Notes: generated by a model from the letters alone, not told the origin. A stretch of DNA of 64,000 nt from Ipomoea triloba (GCF_003576645.1 NC_044920.1:20929407-20993406), one strand, 5' to 3'. Positions 1 to 11,281 are shown, counted from the first letter of the stretch. Made by a program: numbers and translations.

Positions 1-66
<66 letters not shown>
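1..66. repeat. (TA)n microsatellite
   Basis: An uninterrupted TA dinucleotide run opens the window and passes into a short TAA/AAT run (to about 78). Confidence 0.95.
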
Positions 67-69
<3 letters not shown>

Positions 70-216
70 ATAATAATAGAAGTGTCTAGCAAAGTTTTCC
101 CGCCCAAACTTAGGGATATTTTTGTAATATCAAAATTTGGATAAAAATATCATTTAAAATTAAAATTAATTACTTTCCTTTGCGGTGCTTATTTCTTTTC
201 AATCAAGCCCTTTGCT

Positions 217-318
217 TCACAATATATATCACCCCTCTCTCCCTTTGCTTGATTGCTTCACAATATATATCACCCCTCCCTCCCTTTGCTTCACAATATA
301 TATCACCTTCTCTCCTTT
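217..318. repeat. Short pyrimidine-rich minisatellite
   Basis: The phrase CACAATATATATCACC recurs three times, at about 219, 262 and 292, separated by CTCCCTTTGCTT-type spacers. The small open frames here in two phases are made of these repeats and are not convincing genes. Confidence 0.7.
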
Positions 319-383
319 CTTGTATCACAACCATACACTTCATATCCATGTTTCTATCACTGCGTCACAAATATGAACCGTCC

Positions 384-740
384 CTAGAATATGCCGCCGG
401 GAGGCATAATTTCCACGGAGGGATCTGCGTGTACATAAATATTATACAACCCTTTGTTCTTGGCGAAGAACTTCTCCCATAGCGGCGCGAAATGGAGGTC
501 AGTATTTATCAGAAACAGAAACGCTATTTCAACCGCGAACTGATCGTCCCAAGGTGAGAAACCGAGCCCACCCCCTAACCTTGTCACTGCCGCGGTGGTG
601 CACATTGACGCGCGGTGGAAGAACGCGAGGTTATCAAGCTCATCAGGGAGGGAGATTTCGACATGTTTAGGCAGCAGAATCCGCGGCACAAACAATAAGA
701 GAAGCAAGCAAGATAGAAGAAGAGCAAATTAAAGGAGAGA
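384..740 (-). pseudogene. GT14 (core-2/I-branching, BC10-like) glycosyltransferase 5' fragment
   Basis: The minus-strand frame begins with a hydrophobic segment typical of a type II Golgi signal anchor and continues into a stretch very like the start of plant GT14 (DUF266, BC10-like) glycosyltransferases: FLFLINTDLHFAPLWEKFF, then LYNIYVHADPS and MPPGGIF. Members of this family are Golgi membrane enzymes that add sugar branches to glycoproteins or wall glycans. At 384 a TAG stop interrupts the frame exactly where the family continues with a KGRF-like motif, and downstream the similarity vanishes into repeat sequence. No upstream ATG in frame is preserved (a TAA lies just before the anchor). 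It is a truncated relic of the first exon, not a working gene. Assignment to the family is from recognised motifs. Confidence 0.7.
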
Positions 741-1433
741 ACAAATGGCGTATTAAACATGTTCCCAAATCAATCCAAGAAAACCCCATAAACTCCCACT
801 AAAAATCGAATCTTTAATCCAATCTACCTAATCTTTTTATATGAACATGATAAAGATGGGATGAAGAATGAAAATGATGGAGGCTTTATGTGTGTGTGTG
901 TGCGCGCGCGCGCGCGTGTGTGTGTGGGGGTTGGTAAATGAATGATGAAATTAAAGTTCTTCTCTCAATGATGAAATTAAAGTTGCAGAAATAAATGGAG
1001 GAGGATTGGAGGCCTTATTATTTTACAATGGTACAATAGTGGTAGAGAGGAATGGGGACGATATAGGGAGGATTCTCTTTTTCTTTTTCTAATTTTAAGC
1101 TGTAAAAAATAAACTTTTTTTTAAAAAAAATTCTTTTGTTTAAAATAATACATTAAAATTCAAATTATATCATAGAGACATATAAATATATATATATAAT
1201 ACTTGCCATTAGAAGGGACGAGATTTTCCTATCATTGTTCCCAAACAATATAATTTTTCTATCCTAATATATCTTACCTAAAGGCTTTCCTCCCTTTTTT
1301 TTTAATACTGATTCATATGTTAATCTGTTTATTATATATGGTAATCTATATAGGGAATATAGTATAATTACCATATATTATTTACCATCTATAACCCGTG
1401 GTAATTATCAATCGTATTTAATATCTAAATTTA
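741..1433. other. Intergenic, AT-rich, with alternating TG/CG run
   Basis: No gene seen. At about 889-926 there is a (TG)n(CG)n(TG)n alternating purine-pyrimidine tract that could adopt Z-DNA. The last part (1180-1433) is AT-rich and resembles the sequence that resumes after the MULE at 7019. Confidence 0.6.
1424..1433. repeat. Target site duplication of MULE-1, left copy
   Basis: TCTAAATTTA, identical to 7009-7018 on the other side of the element. Ten bases fits the 9-11 bp duplications made by Mutator-like elements. Confidence 0.88.
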
Positions 1434-1623
1434 GAGTAAATTCCTTTTTTGGTCCTATACTTATTGTGCATTGGACACATTTAGTCCGCTTTTTTTAATT
1501 TGACCACATTTTGCCCAAAGTTATCAAAAAGTGGACAATGTTAGTCCACAGTTAAGTCTTTCGTTTGATGGCCGTGAAGTGCAAGGGCATTTTTGTCATT
1601 TCAAGTTCCATTATTCATCAGCC
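1434..1623 (+). repeat. MULE-1 left terminal inverted repeat
   Basis: About 190 bp, reverse complement of 6818-7008 with about four mismatches. It ends about 134 bp before the ATG of the GRF gene, so it is likely to supply that gene's promoter. Confidence 0.93.
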
Positions 1624-1756
1624 TCCTTTTATAACGTTTGGATTTGCGAAAGCTCCTATTATTAAGTTGAGTTGCGATGTTCTTCACCATCTGAGTGTCA
1701 AATACGAAACCCTCCGAAAGCGAAGATCGATTTTTGGTAGTTCTATCTAAGATTCA

Positions 1757-2364
1757 ATGGCAGGTTTTAAAGGGGAAAGCTCAAACTGTTCGAGTTCTTC
1801 AACAACAAGGAGGAAGTGCTATATGTATGGGGAATGGATTTGGAATGAAGTATGCGAATGTGGTCAAGAAATGGTTTTGAGAACATCCTGGACAAATGAG
1901 AATCCGGGTAGGAGGTATTGGGAATGTTCAAAGCATAAGGTTAGTAATTAATTTAAATTTTTGTAATTTAGGTTAATTTATGATATACTGTATGGGTTAG
2001 GGTATGGATTTGAGGAGGTCTATGTTGCATTGAGGTAATATTTTTGGTTTTGTAAAATTTTCAGGATGGATTCATGAAGTGGTATGATCCACCAATGTGC
2101 CCTAGATCAAAGAGGATCATACCTGGACTTTTGAGGAGAATTAACAAGAATGAAGAAGAAATTGTAAGGTTAAAATCCAGGTTGAGAAGTCTACCAAGTG
2201 GGGAAGATACTGAAATCAAAGATATGCGTAGGAGTGGAAAATTTACATCCATGAGGATGGTTCTTGTTATTGGCATGATTGTAGTCTTAATTTCTTATTT
2301 TATATGTACTTTAGGGAGCAATGGTAGCTTAGAGGTAGGTAAAAATATGTATATGCTCCCATAA
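1757..2364 (+). CDS. GRF-type zinc-finger protein with coiled coil and C-terminal membrane segment (MULE-1 second gene)
   Basis: Two exons, 1757-1939 and 2065-2364, joined in phase 0 across a GT-AG intron (donor AAG|GTTAGT, acceptor TTTTCAG|GATGG), giving about 160 residues. Residues ~20-61 hold a GRF zinc finger: a cysteine, then CECG, then RTSWTNENPGRRYWEC and a following histidine. This resembles the Arabidopsis At4g04775-like group. Exon 2 continues with MKWYDPPMCPR, a basic and acidic heptad-like stretch (INKNEEEIVRLKSRLRSL) likely to coil, and a hydrophobic segment VLVIGMIVVLISYFICTL near the C terminus that looks like a membrane anchor. GRF fingers bind single-stranded nucleic acid in some animal proteins; the role in a transposon is unknown. 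The last codons may hide a further intron (GAG|GTAGGT near 2333). Confidence 0.72.
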
Positions 2365-2400
2365 GATGAAAATGTAATGCAATTGGTTAATGGTTAATGC

Positions 2401-2705
2401 ATTGTGGTTTTTGGCTTATGGTTTTTGGCTTGTGGTTGTTGGTTTATAGCTTATGGCAACTGGTTTTTACATCATATCTTTAATGGCTTTTGGTTTTTGG
2501 TTTATGTTTTTTGGTTTATGCCATATGGTTTTTGGTTTATGGCTTATGCCCTATGGTTTTTGGTTTATGGCTTATGCCCTATGGTTTTTGGTTTATGCCA
2601 TATGGTATTTTGTTTATGGCTTATGCCTTATGGTTTTTGGTTTATGCCATATGGTTTTTGATTTATGCCATATGCCCTATGGTTTTTGGTTTATGCCATA
2701 TGAAG
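2401..2705 (+). repeat. Minisatellite of TTTATGCCATATGGTTTTTGG-like units
   Basis: About 300 bp of degenerate units of 20 to 40 bp built from GGTTTATGGC, TTATGCCCTA and TGGTTTTTGG. The units contain no stop codon in any of the three + frames, so three overlapping open frames run through (2404-2749); these are by-products. It sits between the two convergent genes of MULE-1. Confidence 0.9.
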
Positions 2706-2955
2706 ACAGTAAACTGATCCAAAACAGTTTAGTGACTGAAAACAGTTAATAATAACATTCTTACTAACTTGGTGGACCATTCGTAGTCATTGTGCACAAT
2801 TACATAGCATACTTACTACAAGTCAAAATACCTTACATAATACCATTCAGTTTGATAGCATACTAACAAAAAATAGATAGCATTGTGTCCACAAAACATA
2901 ATTTCTGACAGAAATAGATAATCTACTCAGTAGCTTTGTTGTTTGTTACCAACTT

Positions 2956-5900
2956 TCAATCCAGATTGATAGGTTTGTCAATGGTGTTGGTGAATTTAGA
3001 CCTTAGAGATGTTCTGGATCGTGTCCTAGGATGCCTTGAAGTGCTGGCCACTGTTGATGTCTTCTTAGTCCTTCTGGGTTTAGGACTGAAGTTTGTGATT
3101 TCAGCATCAGTTTGAGACTCTATGTTCTGAGTGGTATCAACTGCAAGGTCTGGTTGAGTTATTGTCATTTCTTCATGCTGAGGATGTACTTCAACTTGAC
3201 TATCAAATAAAGAAGCCACTCTTTCTGCTTCATTCCAGAAGAACTGTATCTCTTCTATTAATGATCCTTCAGGTGGCATATCAGCAGCAACAGTAGGTGG
3301 ATGAGGCATATCAGCAGCAACAGGCACATCAGCAGCAACAACAGGTACATCACCAGCAACAGGTACATCAGAACCAGCAGTAGTCCCAGCAGTTTTCTTC
3401 TTTGTGGTCCTTCTTCTTGGATTACCCTACATGACAAAAAATTAAAGCATTGAAAAAACACCAATAAATATGATCTCATAACAGCAACAGTGTTTGTATT
3501 TACTTGTGATTGTCTTCCACTCCTATTTTCTGGGCATGTCCTTGAGTTATGCCCTGTCTTGTTGCATTTCCTACAGTGCTTAACCAACAAACTTGGGTTC
3601 ATGTGTGTCCCATCTTTGGTTATGGTAATTTCATCTCTACCCCTCTTTCTTAACTTTTTTGGTCTCCCAGGCTTACTTTTATACAGAGGAGGCAGTGGTG
3701 GTTCTTTGGTTGACTTAGGCCATTCACTTGAACCAGCTAGTGGGTTAATCCTCCCTTCATAAGTATTCAAATAAGAGCTGATTGAGTAGCAAGGGTTTAC
3801 ATACTGATGCACAGGACCTTTTCTATGTCTCATCCATATGGCACACACACCATGCTTACATGGTATCCCTGTCAAGTCCCACTTCCTACAACTACAAGTA
3901 TGCCTTAGAAGATCTACTGTATGCTGCTCTAATAACCCTATCCCAGCCATGCTCCTTATCTCAAACAAATGTTCATCACTCTGGATTCCTAAACAACCAG
4001 CAGCAGCATGCTCAACAGATGCTATTTTTTTCATAATGTTAGGGCAGAAAGGTCCCTTCCATTGCATGGCTTTTTGTCTATTATCAAATAGTTTACACAT
4101 CAACATTTTCCTAATAGTTTCAGCACAAGAAATAAGTGGTTGTTCCCTAGCATCTAAAATGAGTGCATTAAAACTTTCTAAGATATTATTAACTAATGCA
4201 TCACATTTTGCAAAGGGAGTGAAATGGGACCTTGACCATTCAGACGGGTGCTTATCTCCAAGCCATTCATATGCTTCCACATGTAGGTTCTTCATTTCAG
4301 CCATGCAATCAGTGAAACTGTTGACTGTGGTTGCCTTGGTTGTTGCCCATAATGCATCCTTGATAGCCTTGCCCATGAATCCTGCTATTTTCATGTTTCC
4401 ATGAAGATACCTCACACAGAATCTATGTGAGGCATTTGGAAGAACCTCTTCAAAAGCAGGCAGTAAGCCTTTCTGTTTGTCTGCAAAGTCAGATGATGAA
4501 CAAAGTCAGCTTATGAACAAGTTAGTTGAAGAAAACAAAAGTAAGTAGTTGCAGTTACCTGAGATAAATGTTAGGCTCTCTGATTCTTCTCTTGTGATCT
4601 TTAAATCTGCCCTAAGCAATGTTAGGAACCAGCTCCAAGCATCTTTGGTCTCCCCTTCAACAATGGCATACGCTAGTGGGAAGATACTATCATTCCCATC
4701 AAGCCCCACGGCAGTTAACAATTGACCTCCAAACTTGTGTTTTAAATGACAGCCGTCAACACCAATAATCTTTCTATAGAACTTGTACCCCTCCTTGGAG
4801 CCCTCCCAACAAAAGTACATTCTCATAAACCTGCATTTGCCCCCATACTTCAGATCTGTTTCCTTCACATGACATGACGTCTTTGGGTTAGTTCTATGAA
4901 TCTCCAAGGTATAATCCCAAATCTTGTTGAAATTTTCAATAGCCTCTCCTTCAAGGGCAGCCTTCACTTTTGTGATAGCCCTATAAGCTTGCTTCTTACT
5001 TAACTGAAATTTGTCATCCACTTTGACCTTGTTTCTAAACTGTGCAGTTGTCCAGTTGCTGTTGTGACCAATCTCCTTCATCCATCTCTTTGCAACTCTT
5101 GTTGACTTGACCATGTTGTTCTCATAGGCCCATCCACACCCATCATGGTCTTCATGAAAACTTGCAACTCTCCAAGACAATGCATTTTTTACCTTCCACA
5201 AATTGATTTTAAAAGGGCAACTAGGTTGTGTACATCTTACACACATCCTATTCTTGTCATTTTTAGTGAACTTCAATTCCTTCCCATTACTATATGCATA
5301 GTTGTGGACTGCATCTCTAAACTCATTCTTACTTCCAAATGTCAATCCAATTGAGAACTTAGGACAATTCATCTGACTTCTTGCCCTAAAGTTTGGCCAC
5401 TTATTCCCTTCATCCCCACTCTCTTGTTGACTATCTTCATCAGACAAATCCACACCATCACCAGTCCCTTGCTCAGTACTTGGCACATTTTCAGTCACAT
5501 TCTCATTCCCAGTTCCAGTACCATACTCATCATGCTGCATTTCTCTTACCCCATCAAACTCCACATTAGGATCTATATTCCCCTCAAACTCTATGTCATC
5601 ATTTCCCACATTGTCATCACTATAATCAAAATAATCCAAATCTTCATTACAGTCTGAATCACCATCACCTAGTATTGATGGTTCACCCTCACCCTCACCA
5701 GCCCCATCCCCTACCACCCAGACCTCTATTTCCTCTGGAAACATTCCAACATCACTTAGTGCCCAACAGTCACTATCATTTACTAATTCAAATAACGTAC
5801 CAGTCGAAATAGGTGTGTAAAATCTAAATTTGTCTAACATGTTATAACCTAATTCCTCCACAGTTTCCCTTAAGGTAATCATCCCCCACAAATCTATGTC

Positions 5901-6639
5901 CATAGTATAACACTTAATTACCCCTCCAACATATCCTACTCCATGTGATTTAAGCAAACCACCATGTCTTAACTTGAGTTTGAACTGAGCACTGTATTTG
6001 CCTCCATCTATTTAATAATTCAGAAGATATTTTAACAAACAAATCTATGTCCAATGAGTGCTTCCAATACAGTCAAAAAGGCAATAAAAAACCCTAACAA
6101 ACATGTTTTTGCAAAGACAGAACATTGTGGTCCCCACTATATGGACATAAATACAAAGAAATCCAACAACAAGTTAAAGGCATGTGGTCCACACCTAAAT
6201 AACTACATACACTGATATTAAAACCCCACCATATGCTCCATACACTGACCTTAAACCCCACCATATGCATATAAATATTCAGAATTCAACTATGTGGTCC
6301 ACACCATTTCTAAAAGTACATAGAACTACACAAATGCAGACATAAAGTGAAACATTCTCAGCCATGTACAGCAATTATAAAACAGTCAATGACACTACGC
6401 AGTCAAACAATTGGACAATTTCAAAAAGCAAACTGAAACAGTCAAAAAATTGGATAATTCCACTTTATATCCATACACGCACAACTCAAAAAGCATATAT
6501 ACAAGCTATACAAACTATAACATTAACCTATTCCGAATCCTATCACAAAAACAGCAGTAACCCATAAGAAAAAATTAGAATCTTTACCTAGGGTATTGTT
6601 GTCGCCTTCTTCGACAGGATCCATCTTGCTTACTCCCAT
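2956..6639 (-). CDS. MURA-type MULE transposase, intact
   Basis: Four exons on the minus strand: 6639-6588, 6007-4559, 4480-3504 and 3426-2956. All junctions are GT-AG and every phase is kept, giving 982 codons plus stop. The start ATG at 6639 lies just inside the right TIR and opens MGVSKMDPVEEGD. Residues ~35-230 hold a poorly conserved acidic N terminus; ~235-305 match the plant MuDR DNA-binding domain (FGLTFGSKNEF, then a CxxC-type cysteine cluster). The catalytic triad of the MULE DDE fold is visible as D435 (IIGVDGCHL), D501 (split by intron 2, FIS-D-KQKG) and E602 (NNILESFNALILDAR). A SWIM zinc finger (CSCRKWDLTGIPCKHG) follows near 695 and a CCHC knuckle (CRKCNKTGHNSRTC) near 800. The C-terminal tail has short AADMP/DVPV repeats and a basic stretch. 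The protein would cut and paste the element, acting in the nucleus. Exon joining is inferred, but three consistent phases make it convincing. Confidence 0.9.
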
Positions 6640-6817
6640 CGTACTAGCTTTCAACGATCAACGATTGTGTTGCAATTCTTCATCCAGGGTTTCCAATTTC
6701 ATTGATTTCGCTACGAGATTTAGGTCGGGTTTGGTGGTTTAGGTCGGATGGTTTGTAAGGGCTTCGTCGCTAGTGTGTAAGGTTTCTTCGCGTTTGACTA
6801 GGGAGATTAAGTAAAAC

Positions 6818-7008
6818 GGCTGATGAATAATGGAACTTGAAATGACAGAAATGCCCTTGCACTTCACGGCCATCAAACGGAAGACTTGACTGTGGACTAA
6901 CATTGTCCACTTTTTGATAACTTTGGGCAAAATGTGGTCAAATTAAAAAAAGCGTACTAAATGTGTCCAATGCACAATAAGTATAGGACCAAAAAAAGGA
7001 ATTTACTC
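6818..7008 (-). repeat. MULE-1 right terminal inverted repeat
   Basis: Inverted copy of 1434-1623, lying about 180 bp upstream of the transposase start codon and probably carrying its promoter. Confidence 0.93.
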
Positions 7009-7018
7009 TCTAAATTTA
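7009..7018. repeat. Target site duplication of MULE-1, right copy
   Basis: TCTAAATTTA, matching 1424-1433. Confidence 0.88.
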
Positions 7019-8094
7019 TTATGGTAATTAAGCATAGAGAGTTTTTTCTTAGGACGTTTTTATTTTATTTTTTACTTCAAATAATATAAATTACTTGTGC
7101 ACTTCCGTTGATTATAATAAAATCTTTAAAATTATGATAATTAAATAATTAATACTTTCTGTAATATAAATTTGATCTAATCAGTTAAAGAAAATTGATA
7201 ATACACATATTATGTCCATAATTAAAGGAGATTAAAAAATTATGATAATTAATTCAATTCACAAATTATTATATCCACACAATTATGCAAATTATTTCAA
7301 TTCACATATTATTACACATATAAAATTTTGATAATGGTTACTTTTGAATAAAATCTCAATAATTATGATAAATAAGAAATTAATTCACACATTATACTTT
7401 TATTAAATAATTTTTTATACTTTCCATAATATAGATTTTATCTAATCAATTAAGAAAATTAGTGTTACACATATTACAGACATAATTAAAGGAAATTAAA
7501 CAAACACATATTATGAACATAATTTTAAAAAAAAAAATTAAACGTATATATATTACGTCCATAATTAAACAAAATTAAACATATACATATTATTTTATTA
7601 AATATAATATATATTCCTTAATTACCATAATTATGCATATTAGCATAATATTAATTAAGAATAATATATACTACTTAATTACCATATAGTAATCATAATA
7701 AAACAGCCTCATTTTTTATTGAAATTAATGATAATTTATCCTGCCCATACAAAAAATTAAAAATACACATATTACGGTGGGTAATTAACAAGAAATAAAT
7801 ATACACATATTATGTCCATAATTGAAGGAAATTAAATATACATATATTACGTCAACATTACCAACCTGTATTTAACATTTTAATCTTACTATGATAATTA
7901 ACATTTTAAGATTACGTCCACATTTTCTCTTTATTTGATTATAGTATTTTTTTTTTTTTTACCTAAACTAATATCAATTAGTCATGCTTTACCTTTTTTT
8001 TTTTTTTTTGACTTTTGATAATATAAATGATAAGTAATCAATTTCAACACTAATATACAAATCTTATAATTTCAAATAAATGTATAATTTTAAA
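7019..8094. repeat. AT-rich DNA with interspersed ACACATATTATGTCCATAATT-like repeats
   Basis: No gene. A motif close to CACATATTATGTCCATAATT followed by AAAGGARATTAAA recurs at about 7204, 7460, 7500, 7540, 7755 and 7800-7860. Together with 9477-9952 this is probably the body of an old Helitron-like element whose 3' end is at 9952. Confidence 0.55.
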
Positions 8095-8104
8095 TATTAG
8101 AATT

Positions 8105-9466
8105 GAGTTAATACTCAAAATGGTCCTTGACTATGGTGGTTTTTCTCGATTTCGTCCTAAACGACTTTTGTGACCTAATGTAGTCCCAGACTTGTGTGTT
8201 TTTGCTCAATATAGTCCTCTGTTTATATTTCCATCCATTTGCTGTTAAATCCAAGGATATTTTTGTAATTGCAATAATCTCTCCTTTAAGAGAGAAGGAA
8301 AAAGCTTCAAAACTCCATGGCCAATGTTTATGAGGATTTGCAGAAAAAAAAAAATTGTGAGTGAAGATGGTGAGAGCTCCACAGTTAGTGGAATATGTAA
8401 CAATACACGGAGAGAGAAACTAGAATGATGTGCAGAAACATATGGAACCTAGCTCGTTTTGATAAAAGCTGTCGTTTAAGGTGGGCAAATCACTTGAACT
8501 GAATTAAAAGAAAGGTCCATTCACTCTAGATGAAGTTGTATTGAATATTGAGCTCCATGCTAAAATGGGAAACAAATGGGCGAGAATGGCTGATGAGGTG
8601 TGTATAACTCTATCTTTTTCTGGTTTTTTTTTAATAATGTTTACATCACTAATAGTACTTCCATCCATTTGTGTCCCATGGTCGAAGCTTTGTCAATATT
8701 TATGTGATAAAACTACTTAGAAAAAATACATGTTTCTTCAAACTAAAAGTGCAGTTTTTAATGGTTGAAGCTTTGTCCTCTATTTGCGTGTGTTTATTGG
8801 TTTGAATATGTTATCGCGCTATTAGATCAGGCGAAATTGTTACGCCATAGAAAAAGATATAATTTCTTTCATGTGCTTTGTTTGCTATCACTCACTCTGT
8901 TTGGCATCATCTCGTTTCTTTCAGTTGCTTGGCCGTACGGATAATGAGATTAAAGACTATTGGAATACTAGAATCAAGAGAATGCAATGAGCAGGCTTGC
9001 TGATCTACCCTCCGGATGTCCATTTGCAAGCCATACACGAGAGCAATCAAAATGAGGATATGAGCACATTCTTGACCGTGGATACATATCATTCTAATCT
9101 TCTGCAATTGAACTATTTTGAGATCCCCGCTGTGGAATTCAAAAGTTTGGAACTAAACCAGTAGTTGCATCCACTCTCACCATCTTCACTCACAAATTTT
9201 CCTGCAAATCCTCATAAATATTCCTGCAAATCCTCATAAATATTAGCCATGGAGTCAATTTTGAAGCTCTTTCCTTCTCTCTTAAAGGAGAGATTATTGC
9301 AATTACAAAAATATCCTTGGATTTAACAGCAAATGGATGAAAATGCAAACGGAGGACTAAACTGAACAAAAACACAAAAGTCTGGGACTACATTGGGTCA
9401 CAAAAGTTATTTAGGATGAAATTGAAGAAAATCACTATAGTCGAGGACCATTTTAGGTATTAACTC
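8105..9466. mobile_element. Pack-MULE: non-autonomous MULE carrying a MYB gene fragment
   Basis: 1.36 kb with inverted repeats of about 270-290 bp (8105-8373 and about 9173-9466) starting GAGTTAATAC. Flanks are TATTAGAATT (8095-8104) and TATTATAATT (9467-9476), a 10-bp target duplication with one mismatch. The right TIR holds a 20-bp direct duplication (about 9200-9242). The inside is not transposase but host-gene sequence, the definition of a Pack-MULE. The TIR start is related to that of MULE-1, which may have mobilised it. Confidence 0.88.
8438..9164 (+). pseudogene. Captured GAMYB-like R2R3-MYB fragment
   Basis: Two exons of an R2R3-MYB of the GAMYB (MYB33/65/101) group survive. The first, to 8597, reads RFDKSCRLRWANHLN, stop, then (one frame over) an R3 piece ending IELHAKMGNKWARMADE at a GT donor. 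The second, from 8925, reads LLGRTDNEIKDYWNTRIKRMQ, a TGA where the family has R, then AGLLIYPPDVHLQA and a diverged tail to a TAG at 9164. These are the exact exon limits of host GAMYB genes, so the capture was from genomic DNA with an intron retained. In-frame stops and a frame change rule out a working transcription factor. GAMYBs act in gibberellin and anther development; a non-coding or siRNA role of this copy is only possible, not shown. Confidence 0.85.
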
Positions 9467-9476
9467 TATTATAATT

Positions 9477-9952
9477 GTTTATAATTTCATCATTAATTTT
9501 ATTATTCAGATAGGGAGAAGGAGGAAAAAGATAAATGCAATATGATGAAAATAAATATACTTACGGTATAAAAGTATAATTGCATAGAATTAGTATAATT
9601 GCTTAATAATTACTCTATATTATGGTAATTAAGCTAAACATGAGTCATTGTATTTATTTTTATAATAATTACAATTGAATTATTTCTCCTTTTTCCATAT
9701 TTATATTAGTAATAATAAAATTACATAAATTATATTACATATTGATTTTTTCAAAATAATTTCATATAAACGAGTCATATATTATTCAATTAATTAAGTG
9801 ATACTTTTACATTAATTTTATATTCAAATAAATGTACATTTTCAAATATTAGAATTGTTTATAATTTCATATTTAATTTTATTATCTAAATATATAATAA
9901 TAAAAAAAAATTCATCTGTGCATCACACGGGTAATTTACTAGTCCTACATAT
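9477..9952 (+). mobile_element. Helitron-like 3' end
   Basis: AT-rich sequence ending GTGCATCACACGGGTAATTTACTAG, a short hairpin-like GTGCATCAC followed by CTAG (9949-9952) and then T, the classic Helitron 3' terminus. A matching end in the opposite orientation is at about 42357-42400. The 5' end was not identified; it must lie left of the Pack-MULE and perhaps left of MULE-1. Confidence 0.5.
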
Positions 9953-10226
9953 TTTCAAAGATTCAAAGGTAAATTTTTATAATTCTTCTCATCAATTTAG
10001 ATAATTATTAATTAATTTAATTCTAATTAGTTATACTCTACTTGTTTTTGGCCTTTTTGGAAGCTTTCAATTTACAAGCTATTGAAACTTTGATATGTGA
10101 AATTGTTAATTACTCAGAATCCTTCCTTGATATTGACTTTTTTTGGTAAATATTTTCATATGTTAATTGATTGTTCAATTTTAGTTTAGTAAACAGTTTT
10201 TAATTTCTCATGTTACAATTTTTATA

Positions 10227-10483
10227 CATCCGTCCCAAAATGGTTGTCTGGTTCGTTTAACGAGGCTTGACTGAAGTAATTTTTAATCCAATTTTTCATA
10301 TTATTAAGTTTAGCATTAATATATAAAATTTATATATTTAGAAACTACATTAAAAGTACTATTAAACACAAAAAAAATAAATTTAAAAATAATAAAAAAT
10401 TACTAAAGAAAATAAGCAAAGAAGTAAGAGTTGGTTTGACCAATAAATAGTAAATAGGACAGGTAAAATGGGACAGAGGGGAG
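10227..10483. mobile_element. Stowaway-like (Tc1/mariner) MITE
   Basis: 257 bp between TA dinucleotides (10225-10226, 10484-10485). The ends CATCCGTCCCAAAATGG and, inverted, CTCCCCTCTGTCCCATTTT resemble the CTCCSTCCS-type TIRs of Stowaway elements. No coding capacity. Confidence 0.7.
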
Positions 10484-10485
10484 TA

Positions 10486-11281
10486 TCTTTTATTGTAATT
10501 GGTGTAGGAGTGCTGAGTGATGAATGATGAAATGTAAAATGCCTAACAGTTCTGGTTGGAAATATGTGGAATTATGAAGAACTTAGATAATAGTATATTA
10601 TTGAACTATGTCTTTTTGAAATTTTGCAGTTTGAACTTTGAAACAGTTGTGACATTTTGATCATAGTCAAAACCTCAAAAATGTCGTTTAGTTCATCAGT
10701 AAATTGGAGCAGCGTTTTACTCCAAATCGTTGCATTTAGCACATCAATCCGCTAACACAATCCGCTATCCATTTAGCACATCAATCCGCTATCCATTAAC
10801 CGCTAATACAATCTGCTAACTACTACCCATCAATTGACAGACAAGGCCAATATGTTTGTTATTTAAAAGGTTTCAATTAAAACTTTTTAATGATATTTTT
10901 TTAAAACATTATTTGCAACAAAAAAAAAGGAAAATAAATTTAAATTAGAAAAACATTTAAAATAAAAGAATATAAATATGTTGGAGGCTTGCAGCAACAT
11001 ACACCCTTAATCCCTGATCACGATATATCTATTATTCTCATCAGGAGCAGGCTTCTCATTTGAACTTTGATAATATATATTAATGAGAGAAAAGTGAGGA
11101 GATAAATGAATATTTTGTGATTGAGAAGCCAACTAAATTTATTGAGGGACGATGGAATAGAAAAATATCCTTTGTTTTTCTTTTCTCTAATTTCCACCTT
11201 ATCCGAACTCACGAAAAAGAACATAACACCGCCGCTCATCCACTCTTCACTGTCACTGAGCTCTATCCCTGTCATCTACCC
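10486..11281. other. Upstream region of the beta-propeller gene
   Basis: Non-coding. At 10727-10825 the phrase AATCCGCTA(ACAC/TCCA) recurs several times as a degenerate short repeat. The stretch from about 11000 to 11281 should hold the promoter and 5' UTR of the following gene; no reliable TATA box was singled out. Confidence 0.45.

Larger units (their letters stand above)
1434..7008. mobile_element. MULE-1: complete, potentially autonomous Mutator-like element
   Basis: A 5.58-kb element bounded by long terminal inverted repeats (1434-1623 and 6818-7008, starting GAGTAAATTCC) that differ at only about four positions by eye, and by a perfect 10-bp target duplication. Inside are two convergent genes: a GRF zinc-finger protein on + from the left end and a MURA-type transposase on - from the right end, with a minisatellite between their 3' ends. 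This is the same two-gene convergent plan as maize MuDR, though the second gene is of a different family. The near-identity of the ends and the open transposase frame suggest fairly recent insertion. MULE TIRs usually hold the promoters of the internal genes; that applies here only by inference. Confidence 0.92.

Noticed and set aside
180..482. Open frames over the pyrimidine-rich minisatellite at the left edge
   Set aside because: Composition comes from the repeat, two frames are open at once, and no family resemblance is seen.
2404..2749. Three overlapping Phe/Tyr/Met/Gly-rich frames that look like membrane proteins
   Set aside because: They are translations of one minisatellite in all three frames.
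7019..9952. A complete Helitron ending at 9952
   Set aside because: The 3' end is plausible but no 5' TC end or helicase could be located, so only the end is annotated.
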